A stretch of 64,000 bases of DNA from Hetaerina americana (Eukaryota > Arthropoda > Insecta > Odonata > Calopterygidae), in assembly GCA_022747635.1 (NCBI GenBank), contig JAKTNV010000009.1, positions 880,501 to 944,500 on the forward strand, read 5' to 3'. Shown here piece by piece: positions 10,478-21,115 of the stretch. Below the pieces are notes generated by a model. It did no database searches. It saw only the letters and a program-made list of their open reading frames with translations, and had not been told where the DNA came from. The translations under genes were made by a program, and so were the position numbers. Numbering within the stretch: position 1 is the stretch's first letter; every line of letters starts with the position of its first letter.

Positions 10478-12563
10478 CTAATTATTTTTTAGACGCTGAG
10501 GGTGGCAAGTGGAATTTTTGCTATCTATAACCCTGCAGTTGCTATCCCGTATTGTCCGTGGGAAGAAGGAGTCCTTGAGTCGGCTAGTTCTGGCATCTAT
10601 TTCCCGAATTTTATATGCATGATCAAGGCGACTAATGTATGTAGGAGTACGAATAATTTGCGAGACCTCGGTGCTGAAACATGCGGATCTAAATTTATTT
10701 AATAATTTCAATCTTGCATTGAATCGTCTCTCAGCCAATGATTCCCACCCCAAATCCATGAGCATTTCGGTGACGCTTTGCATTTTATCGTAGGAATTTT
10801 TTACAAAACGGGCTGCCCGGCGTTGAACCTTCTCAATTTCCCGAATGAGACCTTTTTCACTCGGATCCCACATGCTGCATGCGTATTCTAAATGAGGCCT
10901 TACAAAAGCGTGGTAACAACGTTCCTTGACATTCGAGTCACTTTTGCCGACAATGCGTCTAATGAATCCCAATTTTTTATATGCTTCACCGCAGACTTTA
11001 CGTATGTGAGTCCCCCAAGTTAAGTCTTTTGTGAATGTGACACCTAGGTATTTTACCGTATCAACTACTGCTAGGTCACCTCCAGCTAATTTGTAAGCAA
11101 ATCCCGTTGATCTTTCAAAGAAATTTACCACTGAACATTTATTATAATTTAGAGTCAATCCCCAGTTAGAACACCATTTAGTAATGCAATCTAAATCCTG
11201 CTCTAGAATAAAACGATCCTCATCCCCAGATATCTCCCGATAGATCACCGTGTCATCCGCGAACATCCTAATTTTACTTTTCACTTCGCGGTTCAAATCG
11301 TTAACAAAAATCAAGAAAAGCAACGGCCCGATCACACTTCCCTGAGGTACCCCCGACGTGACTCGAACGCTGTCGGAACTAGCGCCATCAAGGACTACCC
11401 TCTGTTCCCGCTCTGAAAGAAAATCTTTAACCCAACTTATGGCGCCCTTGTTTATACCCGCGACCTTTAATTTATGAATGAGTTTACCATGTAGGACCTT
11501 ATGAAATGCATTTTGAAAATCTAAGAAGATGGCGTCCACTTGCCTACCTCTCTCACCCGATAAAAGTATATCATGTGTAAATAATCCTAATTGGGTCTCG
11601 CAGGAGCGGGTTTTCCTGAATCCGTGTTGATTGTCACTTAAGAAGTTAATATTGTCAAGGTGTCTCATTATTGAACTGACATTAATTAAAAATAGCAATT
11701 ATGATATTCCACCATATCACGCCTGAAACGTCTCTTTTTTTTGAACTGACAATTATGTGCTCTAAGATTTTGCAACAGATAGAAGTGAGAGATATAGGTC
11801 TGTAATTACTGGGATCCTCCCTGTCACCACCTTTAAAAATAGGCGTTATTTGCGCGGTTTTCCAAATCTTAGGTACTTTGCACTCTGTGAGGGATTTTTT
11901 AAATATAAATTCAAGGTACGGGGCAATGTTTGGAGCTAAATGTTTTATCACCCTAGCTGGTATATTTTCGGGACCCGGGGATTTGTTGGGTTTAATCTCG
12001 TTAAGCAATTTTAGAATTCCTTGTTGGTCCACTGTTATTTTTTCCATGGGTGGAGTATGCATTGTTTCTTGGAGATATGCGGTGGCAACACACTTCGAGA
12101 AAACGCTTTGGAAGAATTAATTTAGGATGTTAGCTTTACCCTCGCTGTCTGTATGAATTATATTGCTACAATCCCTTAAGCAAGCCACGGTTTGTTTACT
12201 CCCATTTACTTCCCTAACATATGATCAGAAAGCTTTGGGGTCACTGTCCAAGTGCTCGCAAAGTACTTTGCGTTTAAAGTCCAGTAAAGCGCTACGTAAT
12301 TGTGTTTTGGTTTCAATTTTAGAGGATCTATATGTGTCCCATAATTGTTTATTCTCAGGGGATGATGTGTTCACGCCTACCCTCTTTACCATAGAGTGTA
12401 GCATTTTCTGCTTTCGAAGGGCTTTTCTAACGTCTTTATTGTACCACCTGGGGTCGCGATTTGCTTTATCGTATTTTATAGGTATGAAATCTACGATTCC
12501 TTTTTGCATGATATTGACAAATTCTGTCCAAGTTTCTTCCACGTTGACATGTCTTAAGCCCAC
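10478..12563 (-). pseudogene. CR1-B ORF2, RT part, copy E3
   Basis: The reverse-transcriptase segment is open for 406 codons (10478-11698), and the upstream connector and RT start lie at 11682-12563. Visible blocks are HGFRKTRSCETQLGLF, FLDFQNAFHKVLH (the usual AFDKVPH is altered), SGVPQGSVIGPLLF, MFADDTVIYRE with an intact Asp pair, YLGVTFTKDLTWG and PHLEYACSMWDPSEKG. The KKLGF block is intact here, unlike the TGA in E2, E4 and E10. A 60-bp insertion at 11682-11741 and changes near 12130 break continuity with the connector ([13 protein letters not shown]). Expression is unlikely. Confidence 0.85.
11682..11741. repeat. 60-bp insertion in CR1-B RT with 10-bp target duplication (copy E3)
   Basis: The insertion is bounded by TGAACTGACA at 11672-11681 and again at 11742-11751. 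The same 60 bp with the same duplication occurs in opposite orientation in E4 (15438-15497) and is absent from E10 at about 40960. One side is an eight-base T/A homopolymer. Its origin is unknown. Confidence 0.85.
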
Positions 12564-12636
<73 letters not shown>

Positions 12637-12666
12637 TATATATATATGTATATATATATATACATA
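12564..12666. repeat. TG/TA microsatellite
   Basis: A short TG run leads into a long TA dinucleotide tract with minor interruptions. It abuts the truncated end of E3. Confidence 0.95.
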
Positions 12667-12801
12667 ATCGGTGCTCGCGGAGCACCTGCTGCTCCACCCA
12701 AGCCATATGATGTTTCGGGTACCAAGTCTTCCTGGGAAACCATAACCGGCACAGGGAAAGGAACTACCCCCCTTACCCTGATGTGTGAATATTCACACGC
12801 C

Positions 12802-12802
<1 letters not shown>
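12667..12802 (+). repeat. SINE S2 body fragment
   Basis: The segment TCCTGGGAAACCATA to CCCTTACCCTGATGTGTGAA resembles the body of the S2 copies at 48.2 and 50.1 kb. The tRNA-like head is missing. TA repeats flank both sides. Confidence 0.6.
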
Positions 12803-12891
<89 letters not shown>

Positions 12892-12896
12892 ATATC
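12803..12896. repeat. TA microsatellite
   Basis: A long TA dinucleotide tract that creates spurious YIYIY reading frames. Confidence 0.95.
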
Positions 12897-13139
12897 AGCG
12901 CTTTATTTCTTTGATAATTTTTTTCGAGTTTAATATTGATTCGGAAGTTTTCCATTAAATTTTCTTATTGAAATAGAATTACATTTTGATAAAAATTAGA
13001 CAGATTTTCCAATTCCGCCAAAAATTATCAGTCCTGATGATAGTAGGGACCTCATTGCTCTTATATCAAAACTAGTTAATAACCTTCCTGAAATAAACCG
13101 ACAATCCCCCCCTTTGTAAACAATATCCAGCCTATTTTA

Positions 13140-14450
13140 CACCAGGTCCCTCTTCATCTCTGAGCACTTTCTTCCTCCTTTCATCTCATCTCATCTCATT
13201 ACGTAATCTACCGGTTAAGGTAGGTTTTTTGATGGACAGAGCTACTAAATGAATATTTTGTGTATTCTAACAAAGTACAAAACCCAGTATCCTACTCTAC
13301 ATCAGGTCCCTCTTCTTTCTGAGTATTTTCTTCCACCCTTCAATCCGTCCAACATTCTTATCCTTATCCTTCCTTTTCCTCGTTTGCCTAACATTCTCCC
13401 CTCAATTACAGTCTTCAACAACCCACTGCCGGTCAACACCCCCTTCATTCATTTTATTGCATTGGTCTTCCGCCTTCTCCTGCCTCTATAGGCTTTTTTC
13501 TCCCAACAAACCCCTCTCTTTGCCTATCATACCAAGTACTTCCTCAATTCTTTTCTTCTCTGTCCATTTCACCTTTTCCATTCTTCTCCACACCCACATT
13601 TCAAAAGCCTCCACTCTACGTCTATCCTCCTGACTCAATGACCACATTTCCACGACGTACATAGCTACCCTCCATATCAAAGTTTTTAAGAGTCTTTTCT
13701 TAATATCCTTACTCAAAGTCCCTGTCATCAACTCCCTCCTCCTTATGAAAGCCTCTTTGCCTAGCGCAACTCTTCTCCTTACGTCCCTACTATTTTGACG
13801 ATGTTGGTCCAAAACACTTACGAGGTACGTAAAGTGTTATACCTATTCTAGTTTTTGCCCTCCTATTTTAATGTTTAGCTTAGCCTTTTTCTTTCTAGAA
13901 AATCGCATAACCTTTGTTTTTTTGATATTGATTCTCATCCCATACCTGTCGCACTGAATTTCCAATTCACTCAGCAATGCTTGCAGCCCCTTGGTTGAAT
14001 GACAAACTAAAGCTTGGTCATCAGCAAACCTAACTGATTTTACGAATTCCCCGCCCACTTTCATTCCTACCTCCAGTTCTTCCCATGCCTCTTTAATCAT
14101 TTCCTCTGCATACAAGTTGAATAGCGACGGCGATAGTGGGCCAACCTGCCTTACACCTCTTCCTAACACTGCCCAACCGGAATCCCTGTTCCCCACTCGC
14201 ACCTGAGCAGTCTGAGACGTAAAAGAGATGTAAAGGTTGCGGATTAGCGTCCTACAATTTATTCCTATTTCCTTCAACATATTCATTAGTGTTTCCCAAT
14301 TCACTCTATCAAACGCTTTTTTGAAATTTACGAAACAGGCAAATATCTCCTGGTTGTATTCTACATTCTTCTCGATTAATAATCTCATTGCCGCAATGGC
14401 AGCACGCGTACCTCTCCCCTTCCTAAACACAATGATTTTATTACAATGCC
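13140..14450 (-). mobile_element. RTE/L1-like LINE, 3' half
   Basis: This minus-strand LINE fragment contains RT and the C-terminal region of an endonuclease-RT polyprotein. The 3' area includes two related copies of a segment that reads AGGTCCCTCTTC on the plus strand (13140 and 13305), a local duplication. It ends near 14450, where homology to the RT fingers would begin. The same family recurs at 19.4, 31.0, 44.2-45.4 and 51.3 kb. Confidence 0.8.
13290..14440 (-). pseudogene. RTE/L1-like reverse transcriptase, C-terminal part
   Basis: An open stretch of 195 codons (13843-14430) carries GRGTRAAIAAMRLLIEKN, CFVNFKKAFDRVNWE, GVRQVGPLSPSLFN and SVRFADDQALV. Motif A has Asn where a catalytic Asp is expected (FVNF rather than FVDF), and the usual RQGCPLSP reads RQVGPLSP. 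A frameshift near 13840 leads to a second open stretch (13486-13812) with LIWRVAMYVVEMW and FEMWVWRRMEKVKWTEKK, typical of the C-terminal region of this LINE group. A further segment toward 13290 reads LKTVIEG. Inactive. Confidence 0.8.
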
Positions 14451-14816
14451 AACATTTTTAAAATTTTTCCCAAAAAAGCGAAAAGAAATGGGAATAGAAA
14501 ATTTGAGACATTTTCATGGACAATGAAGTCTTAAAAATTTCTATCGTAGAAAATGAAGTCGCTAGCGAGCACCCAGAAATCTTTTCGAATATCATTCGAC
14601 CCAGCATTTGAAGAATACCGCGCTCCCTGACCAGACATTGTCGCGGGGCGGAAGTAGTTGTTTCTCACGCCCACAGATGTCGGGGCGCTCAAATCGAGGT
14701 GGTAGACGCCGACACTAGATCTTGAATCGTCGCACAGAGTTTTGAAATGGTGACAAGATAAATATCTATCTAAGCGTGGTGGCATTCACTTAGTAGACTC
14801 ACTAACTTAATATTCC
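14451..14816. other. No recognisable feature
   Basis: Unique-looking sequence between two LINE fragments. The 84-codon minus reading at 14531-14785 shows no motif I know. Confidence 0.4.
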
Positions 14817-14951
14817 ATGTCCAATAGATCCTCTAAAATTGAATCCAAAACACAATTACGTAGCGCCTTACTGGACTTTAAACGCAAAGTACTTTGCGAG
14901 CACTTGGACACTGACCCCAAAGATTTCTGGTCATATGTTAGGGAAGTAAAA

Positions 14952-15004
14952 GGGAGTAAACAAACCGTGGCTTGCTTAAGGCAAGCCAGGGTTTGTTTAC
15001 TCCC
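14952..15004. repeat. Snap-back hairpin within ORF2 (E4)
   Basis: GGGAGTAAACAAACC begins a 24-base arm that is repeated in inverted form after a short spacer. The normal copy (E10, about 40498) has only one arm, followed by GGATTGTAGCAATATAATTC. The same hairpin is present in E6 at 25560-25611. Confidence 0.85.
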
Positions 15005-15437
15005 ATTACTTACCAATATCATTCATACAGACAGTGAGGGTAAAGCTAACATCCTAAATTCATTCTTCCAAAGCGTTTTCTCGAATGATGTTGCCACCGC
15101 ATATCTCCAAGAAACAATGTATACTCAACCCATGGAAAAAATAACAGTGGACCAACAAAGAATTCCAAAATTGCTTAATGAGATTAAGCCCAACAAATCC
15201 CCGGGTCCCGAAAATATACCAGCTAGGGTGATAAAACATTTAGCTCCAAACATTGCCCCGTAACTTGAATTTATATTTTAAAAATCCCTCACAGAGTGCA
15301 AAGTACCTAAGATTTGGAAAACCGCGCAAATAACGCCTATTTTTAAAGGTGGTGACAGGGAGGATCCCAGTAATTACAGACCTATATCTCTCACTTCTAT
15401 CTGTTGCAAAATCTTAGAGCACATAATTGTCAGTTCA

Positions 15438-15497
15438 AAAAAAAGAGACGTTTCAGGCGTGATATGGTGGAATATCATAATTGCTATTTTTAATTAA
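15438..15497. repeat. 60-bp insertion in CR1-B RT with 10-bp target duplication (copy E4)
   Basis: TGTCAGTTCA is duplicated at 15428-15437 and 15498-15507. The inserted 60 bp equals the reverse complement of 11682-11741. Confidence 0.85.
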
Positions 15498-17394
15498 TGT
15501 CAGTTCAATAATGAGACACCTTGACAATATTAACTTCTTAAGTGACAATCAACACGGATTCAGGAAAACCCGCTCCTGCGAGACCCAATTAGGATTATTT
15601 ACACATGATATACTTTTATCGGGTGAGAGAGGTAGGCAAGTGGACGCCATCTTCTTAGATTTTCAAAATGCATTTCATAAGGTCCTACATGGTAAACTCA
15701 TTCATAAATTAAAGGTCGCGGGTATAAACAAGGGCGCCATAAATTGGGTTAAAGATTTTCTTTCAGAGCGGGAACAGCGGGTAGTCCTTGATGGCGCTAG
15801 TTCCGGCAGCGTTCGAGTCACACCGGGGGTACCTCAGGGAAATGTAATCGGGCCGTTGCTTTTCTTGATTTTTGTTAACGATTTGAACCGCGAAGTGAAA
15901 AGTAAAATTAGGATGTTCGCGGATGACACGGTGATCTATCGGGAGATATCTGGGGATGAGGATCGTTTTATTTTAGCGCAGGATTTAGATTGCATTACTA
16001 AATGGTGTTCAAAATGGGGATTGACACTAAATTATAACAAATGTTCGGTGGTAAATTTCTTTGAAAGATCAACGGGATTTGCTTACAAATTAGCTGGAGG
16101 TGACCTAGCAGTAGTTGATACGGTAAAATACTTCGGTGTTACATTCACAAAAGACTTAACTTGGGGGACTCACATACGTAAAGTCTGCGGTCAAGCATAT
16201 AAAAAATTTTGATTCATTAGACGCATTGTCGTCAAAAGTGACTCGAATGTCAAGGAACGTTGTTACCACGCTTTTGTAAGGCCTCATTTAGAATACGAAT
16301 GCAGCATGTGGGATCCGAGTGAAAAAGGTCTCATTCGGGAAATTGAGAAGGTTCAACGCCGGGCAGCCCGTTTTGTAAAAAATTCCTACGATAAAATGCA
16401 AAGCGTCACCGAAATGCTCATGGATTTGGGGTGGGAATCATTGGCTGAGAGACGATTCAATGCAAGATTGAAATTAATAATTAAATTCAGATCCGCATGT
16501 TTCAGCACCGAGGTCTCGCAAATTATTCGTACTCCTACATACATTGGTCGCTTGGATCATGCATATAAAATTCGGGAAATGGATGCCAGAACTAGCCGAC
16601 TCAAGGACTCCTTCTTCCCACGGACAATACGGGATAGCCACTGCCGGGTTATAGATAGCAAAAATTCCACTTGCCACCCTCAGCGTCTAAAAAATAATTA
16701 GTTCTACTTAAATGCATGCTCTTTTTTACTAACCTTATGTGTTTTGTTATAATAACCCATTCTTTCCGAATGACCTCATTCGTGTTCTGTTCTTCTGTTT
16801 TTAAGTCTCCCTTTCAATCCCTCGTCCCTCTCCGCGGAGGGAAATTCCTACTACCTGCAACGTTGGGTCGCATTCCCTGCCTTTTACAGACTCTTTGGGG
16901 GGTAGATTGTTTCGTGGTGCATGTTCATGTGGTAGTGATGTTTCACATTCTTGCTTGTTGTGTCCTGGCTTCCGTGTTGTAGGATGGCTTTCGTGCTGCA
17001 TCCTGGGGTGCAGTTTTTAGTGTTTTTGCGGTATATGTGTTTGCATGAGTGTTGGATGAAGGGTTTTTTTCATGAGTGTGTGCGCTGCTGTGGGTGTAAT
17101 TTTTCACGTTGTTGTTTTGCATGTGGTACTGTTCCTTTTTACGGTTGGTGACCTAACACCTCCCGCCACACGCCCTTACGGCGGCTTGCGGGGTATTATG
17201 TAGATGTAGATGTACATATGAGTATAAATGACTGGCATTGTTTCGGAGCAAAAATATATGGAAAAACTACTGACTACACTGTCTACCCCTCATATACCTC
17301 TATACATTCTGGAAGACGATCGAGTATAGTATCCCACCTTCACGGCACATCTAGTGAGCCTATAGAGTGAATATGAGAAAAACAGATATATGCT

Positions 17395-17712
17395 AAAAAA
17401 GAACAATACCACATGCAAAAAAACAACACGGAAAATTACACCCACAGCAGCGCACACACTCATGCAAAAATCCCTCATCCAACACTCATGCAAACACATA
17501 TACCGCAAACAACAAAAAACTGCACCCCAGAATGCAGCACGAAAGTCATCCTACAACACAAGCCAGGACACAACAGGCGAGAATGTGAAACATCACTACC
17601 ACATGAACATGCAACTCGAAACACTCTACCCCCAAAGAGTCTGTAAAAGGCAGGGAATGCGACCCAACGTTGCAGGTAGCAGGAATTTCCCCCCGCGGAG
17701 AGGGGGGGGGAA
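17395..17712 (-). mobile_element. CR1-B 3' UTR fragment (E5)
   Basis: The fragment contains the reverse complement of the CR1-B 3' UTR, from the ACCACATGCAAAAAAACAAC segment to the CCCCCCGCGGAGAGG segment. Both the terminal hairpin and the ORF2 end are absent. Confidence 0.85.
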
Positions 17713-17873
17713 TTGCGGTGATTGTTTAATGATGCAACGCAGAATGATTGACTGATATCAGAAACTTTAACACCACTAAAGTAATTTGTGAACTACATGA
17801 TTATACACGAAGGAGATATATATTTTTTATGTATGATGCGCCCACCAAACTGTTCCTCATATGATAGCAGAAG

Positions 17874-18060
17874 TCATTGCATTCGGAAGTGGATGCGCAT
17901 TTCAAAATCCGATGGAATAGCGCCAGATGCATAAATTCCGGTGGCCAAGCGGCGCAGTCCGCTGTGTTCTTTATCACCGGTGGCCTTGATTACCTCAGCC
18001 GGAAGCTCCTCAATGCCGGTGGCCTTCTCTGCCTTGAGACGGGCGTAGTCGAACTCGAGA
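17874..18060 (-). pseudogene. RTE-like RT N-terminal remnant
   Basis: The minus-strand reading shows KATGIEELPAEVIKATGD, then GIYASGAIPSDF. This is the classic start of the RT domain in RTE/L1-type LINEs (K-A-x-G-x-D-x-x-P-A-E). It is a short isolated scrap. Confidence 0.7.
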
Positions 18061-18998
18061 AGTTTAATCGCCATCTGATGAAAAAATAGCAGCCTGTGAC
18101 TTCCCATCTCTTGTGCCATCTCAAATTTTGGTGCGTATCTTATTATATTGCCAATTAACAATTGAGTTCAATTTCTAAGAAACTGCGGGACATTTCGACT
18201 GCTCGAGTGAAGATTTGAAATGCGCTAAGGAGTGACTAGGGAGAGTCACGCATTCACGTCGTGACACGAAAACCGTGTGCGAACGCGGGAAGACTTAGTA
18301 ATTAGAAGTATAAAATGGTTTATATTTGGAAGATACGATAGGGAGTACTCCGAATGACACTGCCACAATGGGGCATTTGGGATGATTAGGCTTGTAACAG
18401 CCCGTCAATAGACCTGACCAAAGATGCACCCAGCCATCGATTCCTCACCGGATAACAGGAATGCCATCTTGACGATATTTCATGATGCAATCAAATTCAA
18501 GTCACTTCAATCGATTATCGAGAAATCTGTGCTTTAAAAGTTTTTGCTGCGTTATTGATAAAAAGCGAAGGAGATATGATCTTCAATTATAGCTTGTCAA
18601 GATTATCGCTCCGGTTGAATGGGATGGAGTATTGTCCTCGGCCCCGATTGTCGATTGCGTCAGTGCACACTTGAATAATGCAATAGGCGGTCGTCGAAGA
18701 AATTGAGCGAATTCGAGCGTGAATGTCACGAAGCCAGGGAGATAAAGGATTGATCGAGGGCTGATGGATAACAGATATGACACAATTGAGATATCGCATT
18801 GGCGAAATTAAGTAGTGGGGTGATTTCATTATCTTGAATACAATTGTGATTTATAGGTATTTGGAAGCAGCGCATTTTACAACCAGCTCTCTCCGTGCGT
18901 AGAAGTACTTGAACGTCAAAACTCATAGGAAAATTGAGCGACCGGTCGTGAGTTTTCTAATGGGCAGTATGAGATTATGAAGTGTCTTCATGAAGACA
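18061..18998. other. No recognisable feature
   Basis: AT-rich sequence with only short chance reading frames on both strands. Confidence 0.4.
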
Positions 18999-18999
18999 G

Positions 19000-19300
19000 T
19001 AGCAGTAGTTCTTAGGGGAGGCGACCGACGGCTGAGGTCATTTGCGCCATTAGGGGTGGATGAAGGGTGGAGAGAAACCCCTTGGCATCCACATTAGCCT
19101 ACTGTTAACGAAAGGCGCCTAGGGGTCAAACAGCTTTACGTCCCATCCGACGGATGGCGTACTCACTTCAAGTGCTCTCCACAAAGTACCTCAAGTAGGG
19201 ACCGGGATAGCACTGAACAATATCGGGCGACGCCGAGATTCGAACCAGAACCCCCTGAGAATCCAGTACAATAGCCACCGCACCATTCCGATCCCCCTAC
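19000..19300 (-). repeat. tRNA-derived SINE S1, minus copy
   Basis: The tail side starts with GTAGCAGTAGTT and GGGGAGGCGACCGACGGCTG. A B-box-like GATTCGAACCAGAACCCC lies near 19228, and the head ends near 19298. It matches the plus copies at 22322 and 54040 in reverse complement. A CCCATCCGACGGATGGCGTA segment lies in the body. Confidence 0.8.
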
Positions 19301-19429
19301 ATTATTATGCTGTAGAAAAACCCCAATATGCAATGAATCCCTATCTTATTTGAATACGCATTCAAACCGCTAAATATTGAGTTTGGATCACTGAGAGCCT
19401 AATTTTATTCATTACAGTTAGCAAAGCGG

Positions 19430-19640
19430 TTCTCTTTCCGGATAGCTCCCAGCAATCCCCTCTCCTGCCCTCTCACCATATCCAGCACTTCCTCGTTTGT
19501 CTCCCTCTCTGCCCGCTTCATCTTCTCCATCCTTCTACACATTTTGGCTTAACCGCCCTCCTGCTCGGAAACATAGCCTTCATTTTGCTTACATTGATCA
19601 TCATCCCGTTCCTATCGAATCGCTTTTCCAATGTGCTTTT
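19430..19640 (-). pseudogene. RTE/L1-like LINE C-terminal scraps
   Basis: The minus strand reads RRMEKMKRAERETNEEVLDM and then, further right, RFDRNGMMINVSKMKAM. These match the C-terminal and post-FADD blocks of the element at 13.1-14.4 kb, with the sequence between them deleted. Confidence 0.65.
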
Positions 19641-19659
19641 CCGACATTTATTCACCTCT

Positions 19660-20190
19660 ATATCTTACCAAACGTCTTACGTATACCATTTCCTCTGCTG
19701 AAAAGCACGAGTGATCATGGACGACCACGTATCACCCCTTTTCGTAGCACTGCCTATCCCGTTGACAGCAGGACGACGCCTATTTTTTTTAATTTGAGAC
19801 ACATTGGTATTCATGCTATGAAAACATTGCTTTCAATCTTATAGCTTTCCGACCCGACAGGGCAGTACGCCGTCGTGACATTGGCGAGCATTGCCCATGG
19901 CGGCGGTGGGTGGGTGGGGGAGGGGAAAACGGGGTCGCGGCATTATTGCAACCGTGAATGCCGTTACGTCTCTAAAAAATCATCTAGAAGCGCCGAGACT
20001 AGTTCAGTATCCCATCCAAAGGTGATCTAAAATGATTTGTTTACCATGGAGACGGATGTTTCAGCCCACACCATGCATATCTTGTTCTTTCGGCACTAAG
20101 AGCACAGCATGCAACTTCTTCCATCCATGTTTCGGGTGGTTTTTGGACCGCAGGGTTCCAGGTGAATGAGGAAATAGAGTGAAAGCATGC
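19660..20190. other. No recognisable feature
   Basis: Includes a G-rich patch (about 19890-19935). No gene-like reading is seen. Confidence 0.4.
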
Positions 20191-20197
20191 TAGAATG

Positions 20198-20255
20198 GCC
20201 GGTGACCTACCACCCCCCGCCACACGACCTTGCGGGGTATTGAGTAGATGCAGAT
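20198..20255 (+). mobile_element. CR1 3'-terminal hairpin remnant
   Basis: GGTGACCTACCACCCCCCGC followed by TTGCGGGGTATTGAGTAGAT is the CR1 3' end with a deleted inner stem. No body is visible upstream. Confidence 0.8.
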
Positions 20256-20985
20256 GACCCTTCGGAGCACTGCTTTGGAGGGTCTCACGGCAAAAAAAAA
20301 CTGAATCGTGATTCCACTGGAAATATCTTCCAAATTTCGACGAATGAAGCGCCGTTCTGGTGCACATCACACTGATAACTTTTTCCAATCTACAATTTTT
20401 TCCGCAATTCTGTGAAGTGTGTGACTCGTGCGTGACGCTTGTCCACGAGAAGGGAACTCGATTGAGCGGTATTTCTTTTGAGGGATCAATAGACCGACGA
20501 GGGATTCGGGTGGCAGGGAAAGACGTCTTCCATCACGTGCGCCTCACCTTCCATGGGGAGCACTTAACCTAATAATGTCGCGGACAGCACTGCGAATATT
20601 TAAGAGAGAAAAATAACTTCCATGGTAAGCCAGAGTACAGGGATTGCCCTGACGAGTGGGGGAATCAAAGTAATATTGCCATTATTCTTAGGGTGGAACG
20701 TGAGTTCAGTAATCTGAGGCGTGACCGCGCGAGTCATTCATTCAACGCTTTGTTGGCACGGATGGCCGCGGAGGCCGATGCGCAATTTCCCACGGCTGGG
20801 AGCGTCGGGGAGCGTGCGAGTCAATTTTGAATCGTGTATGTGGTATCGAAGGAAACTGCGTAGATGGGTTCCCTGAGGTTGTAATGGGAAGGAATCAATT
20901 GCAATTTCGTCGTAAATAAACGTATATAAGGACAAATCTGACGACCGCACGTTGTGTTTAGGCGATGCGTGATCGAGCATTCATC
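20256..20985. other. No recognisable feature
   Basis: Mixed-composition sequence. The 70- and 80-codon readings show no known motif. Confidence 0.4.
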
Positions 20986-20989
20986 TACA

Positions 20990-21115
20990 TCTTCCCCCCG
21001 CCACACGCCCTCGCGGCGGCTTGCGGGGTATTATGTAGATGTAGATGTACATCAACGCATTACCCCGCATGCTGCCGCGAGGGCGTGTGGCGGGGGGTGT
21101 TTGGTCACCAGCCAT
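20990..21115. repeat. Tail-to-tail pair of CR1 3' ends
   Basis: A plus-strand hairpin and tail (20990-21050, ending in GTAGATGTAGATGTACATC) meets a minus-strand hairpin (21060-21115). The two form an imperfect palindrome. Neither has a CR1 body attached. Confidence 0.85.

Larger units (their letters stand above)
9964..12563 (-). mobile_element. CR1-B non-LTR retrotransposon, copy E3
   Basis: The 3' end is at 9964, where TACATCTACGTCTACATAA begins the reverse complement of the tail and hairpin. The 3' UTR runs to about 10480, and ORF2 continues upstream to about 12563, where a TA microsatellite replaces the expected sequence. The copy is therefore 5'-truncated within the EN-RT connector. It carries the 60-bp insertion shared with E4. 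Confidence 0.9.
14817..16701 (+). pseudogene. CR1-B ORF2, RT part, copy E4
   Basis: Open stretches are 14817-15263, 15481-16212 and 16306-16701, the last two in the same frame. The blocks are KSPGPENIPARVIKHL, HGFRKTRSCETQLGLF, FLDFQNAFHKVLH (as in E3), TPGVPQGNVIGPLLF, MFADDTVIYRE and WDPSEKGLIREIEKVQRR. The catalytic Asp pair of motif C is intact. Breaks are stops near 15263, the 60-bp insertion, and TGA at 16210-16212 in KKF-stop-FIRRIV. The TGA is shared with E2 and E10, the 60-bp insertion with E3, and the hairpin with E6. This mosaic suggests recombination between subfamilies. Confidence 0.85.
14817..17213 (+). mobile_element. CR1-B non-LTR retrotransposon, copy E4, 5'-truncated
   Basis: The copy begins in the EN-RT connector (at about 14822) and continues through ORF2 (to 16701) and a full 3' UTR with the terminal hairpin (about 17155-17200) and GATGTA tail. 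It carries the 60-bp insertion, a snap-back hairpin at 14952-15004, and the in-frame TGA near 16210. Confidence 0.92.

Noticed and set aside
10502..10702. 66-codon frame MASGIFAIYNPAVAIPY, repeated in many copies
   Set aside because: Antisense shadow of the conserved ORF2 C-terminus; the real coding strand explains its conservation.
12564..12896. Regularly spaced repeats that could suggest a CRISPR array
   Set aside because: They are TA microsatellites around a SINE fragment in a eukaryotic genome; no spacer structure.
12163..12933. 256-codon open frame on the plus strand
   Set aside because: It is antisense to the CR1-B connector and then reads TA repeats as YIYIY. No domain; chance frame.
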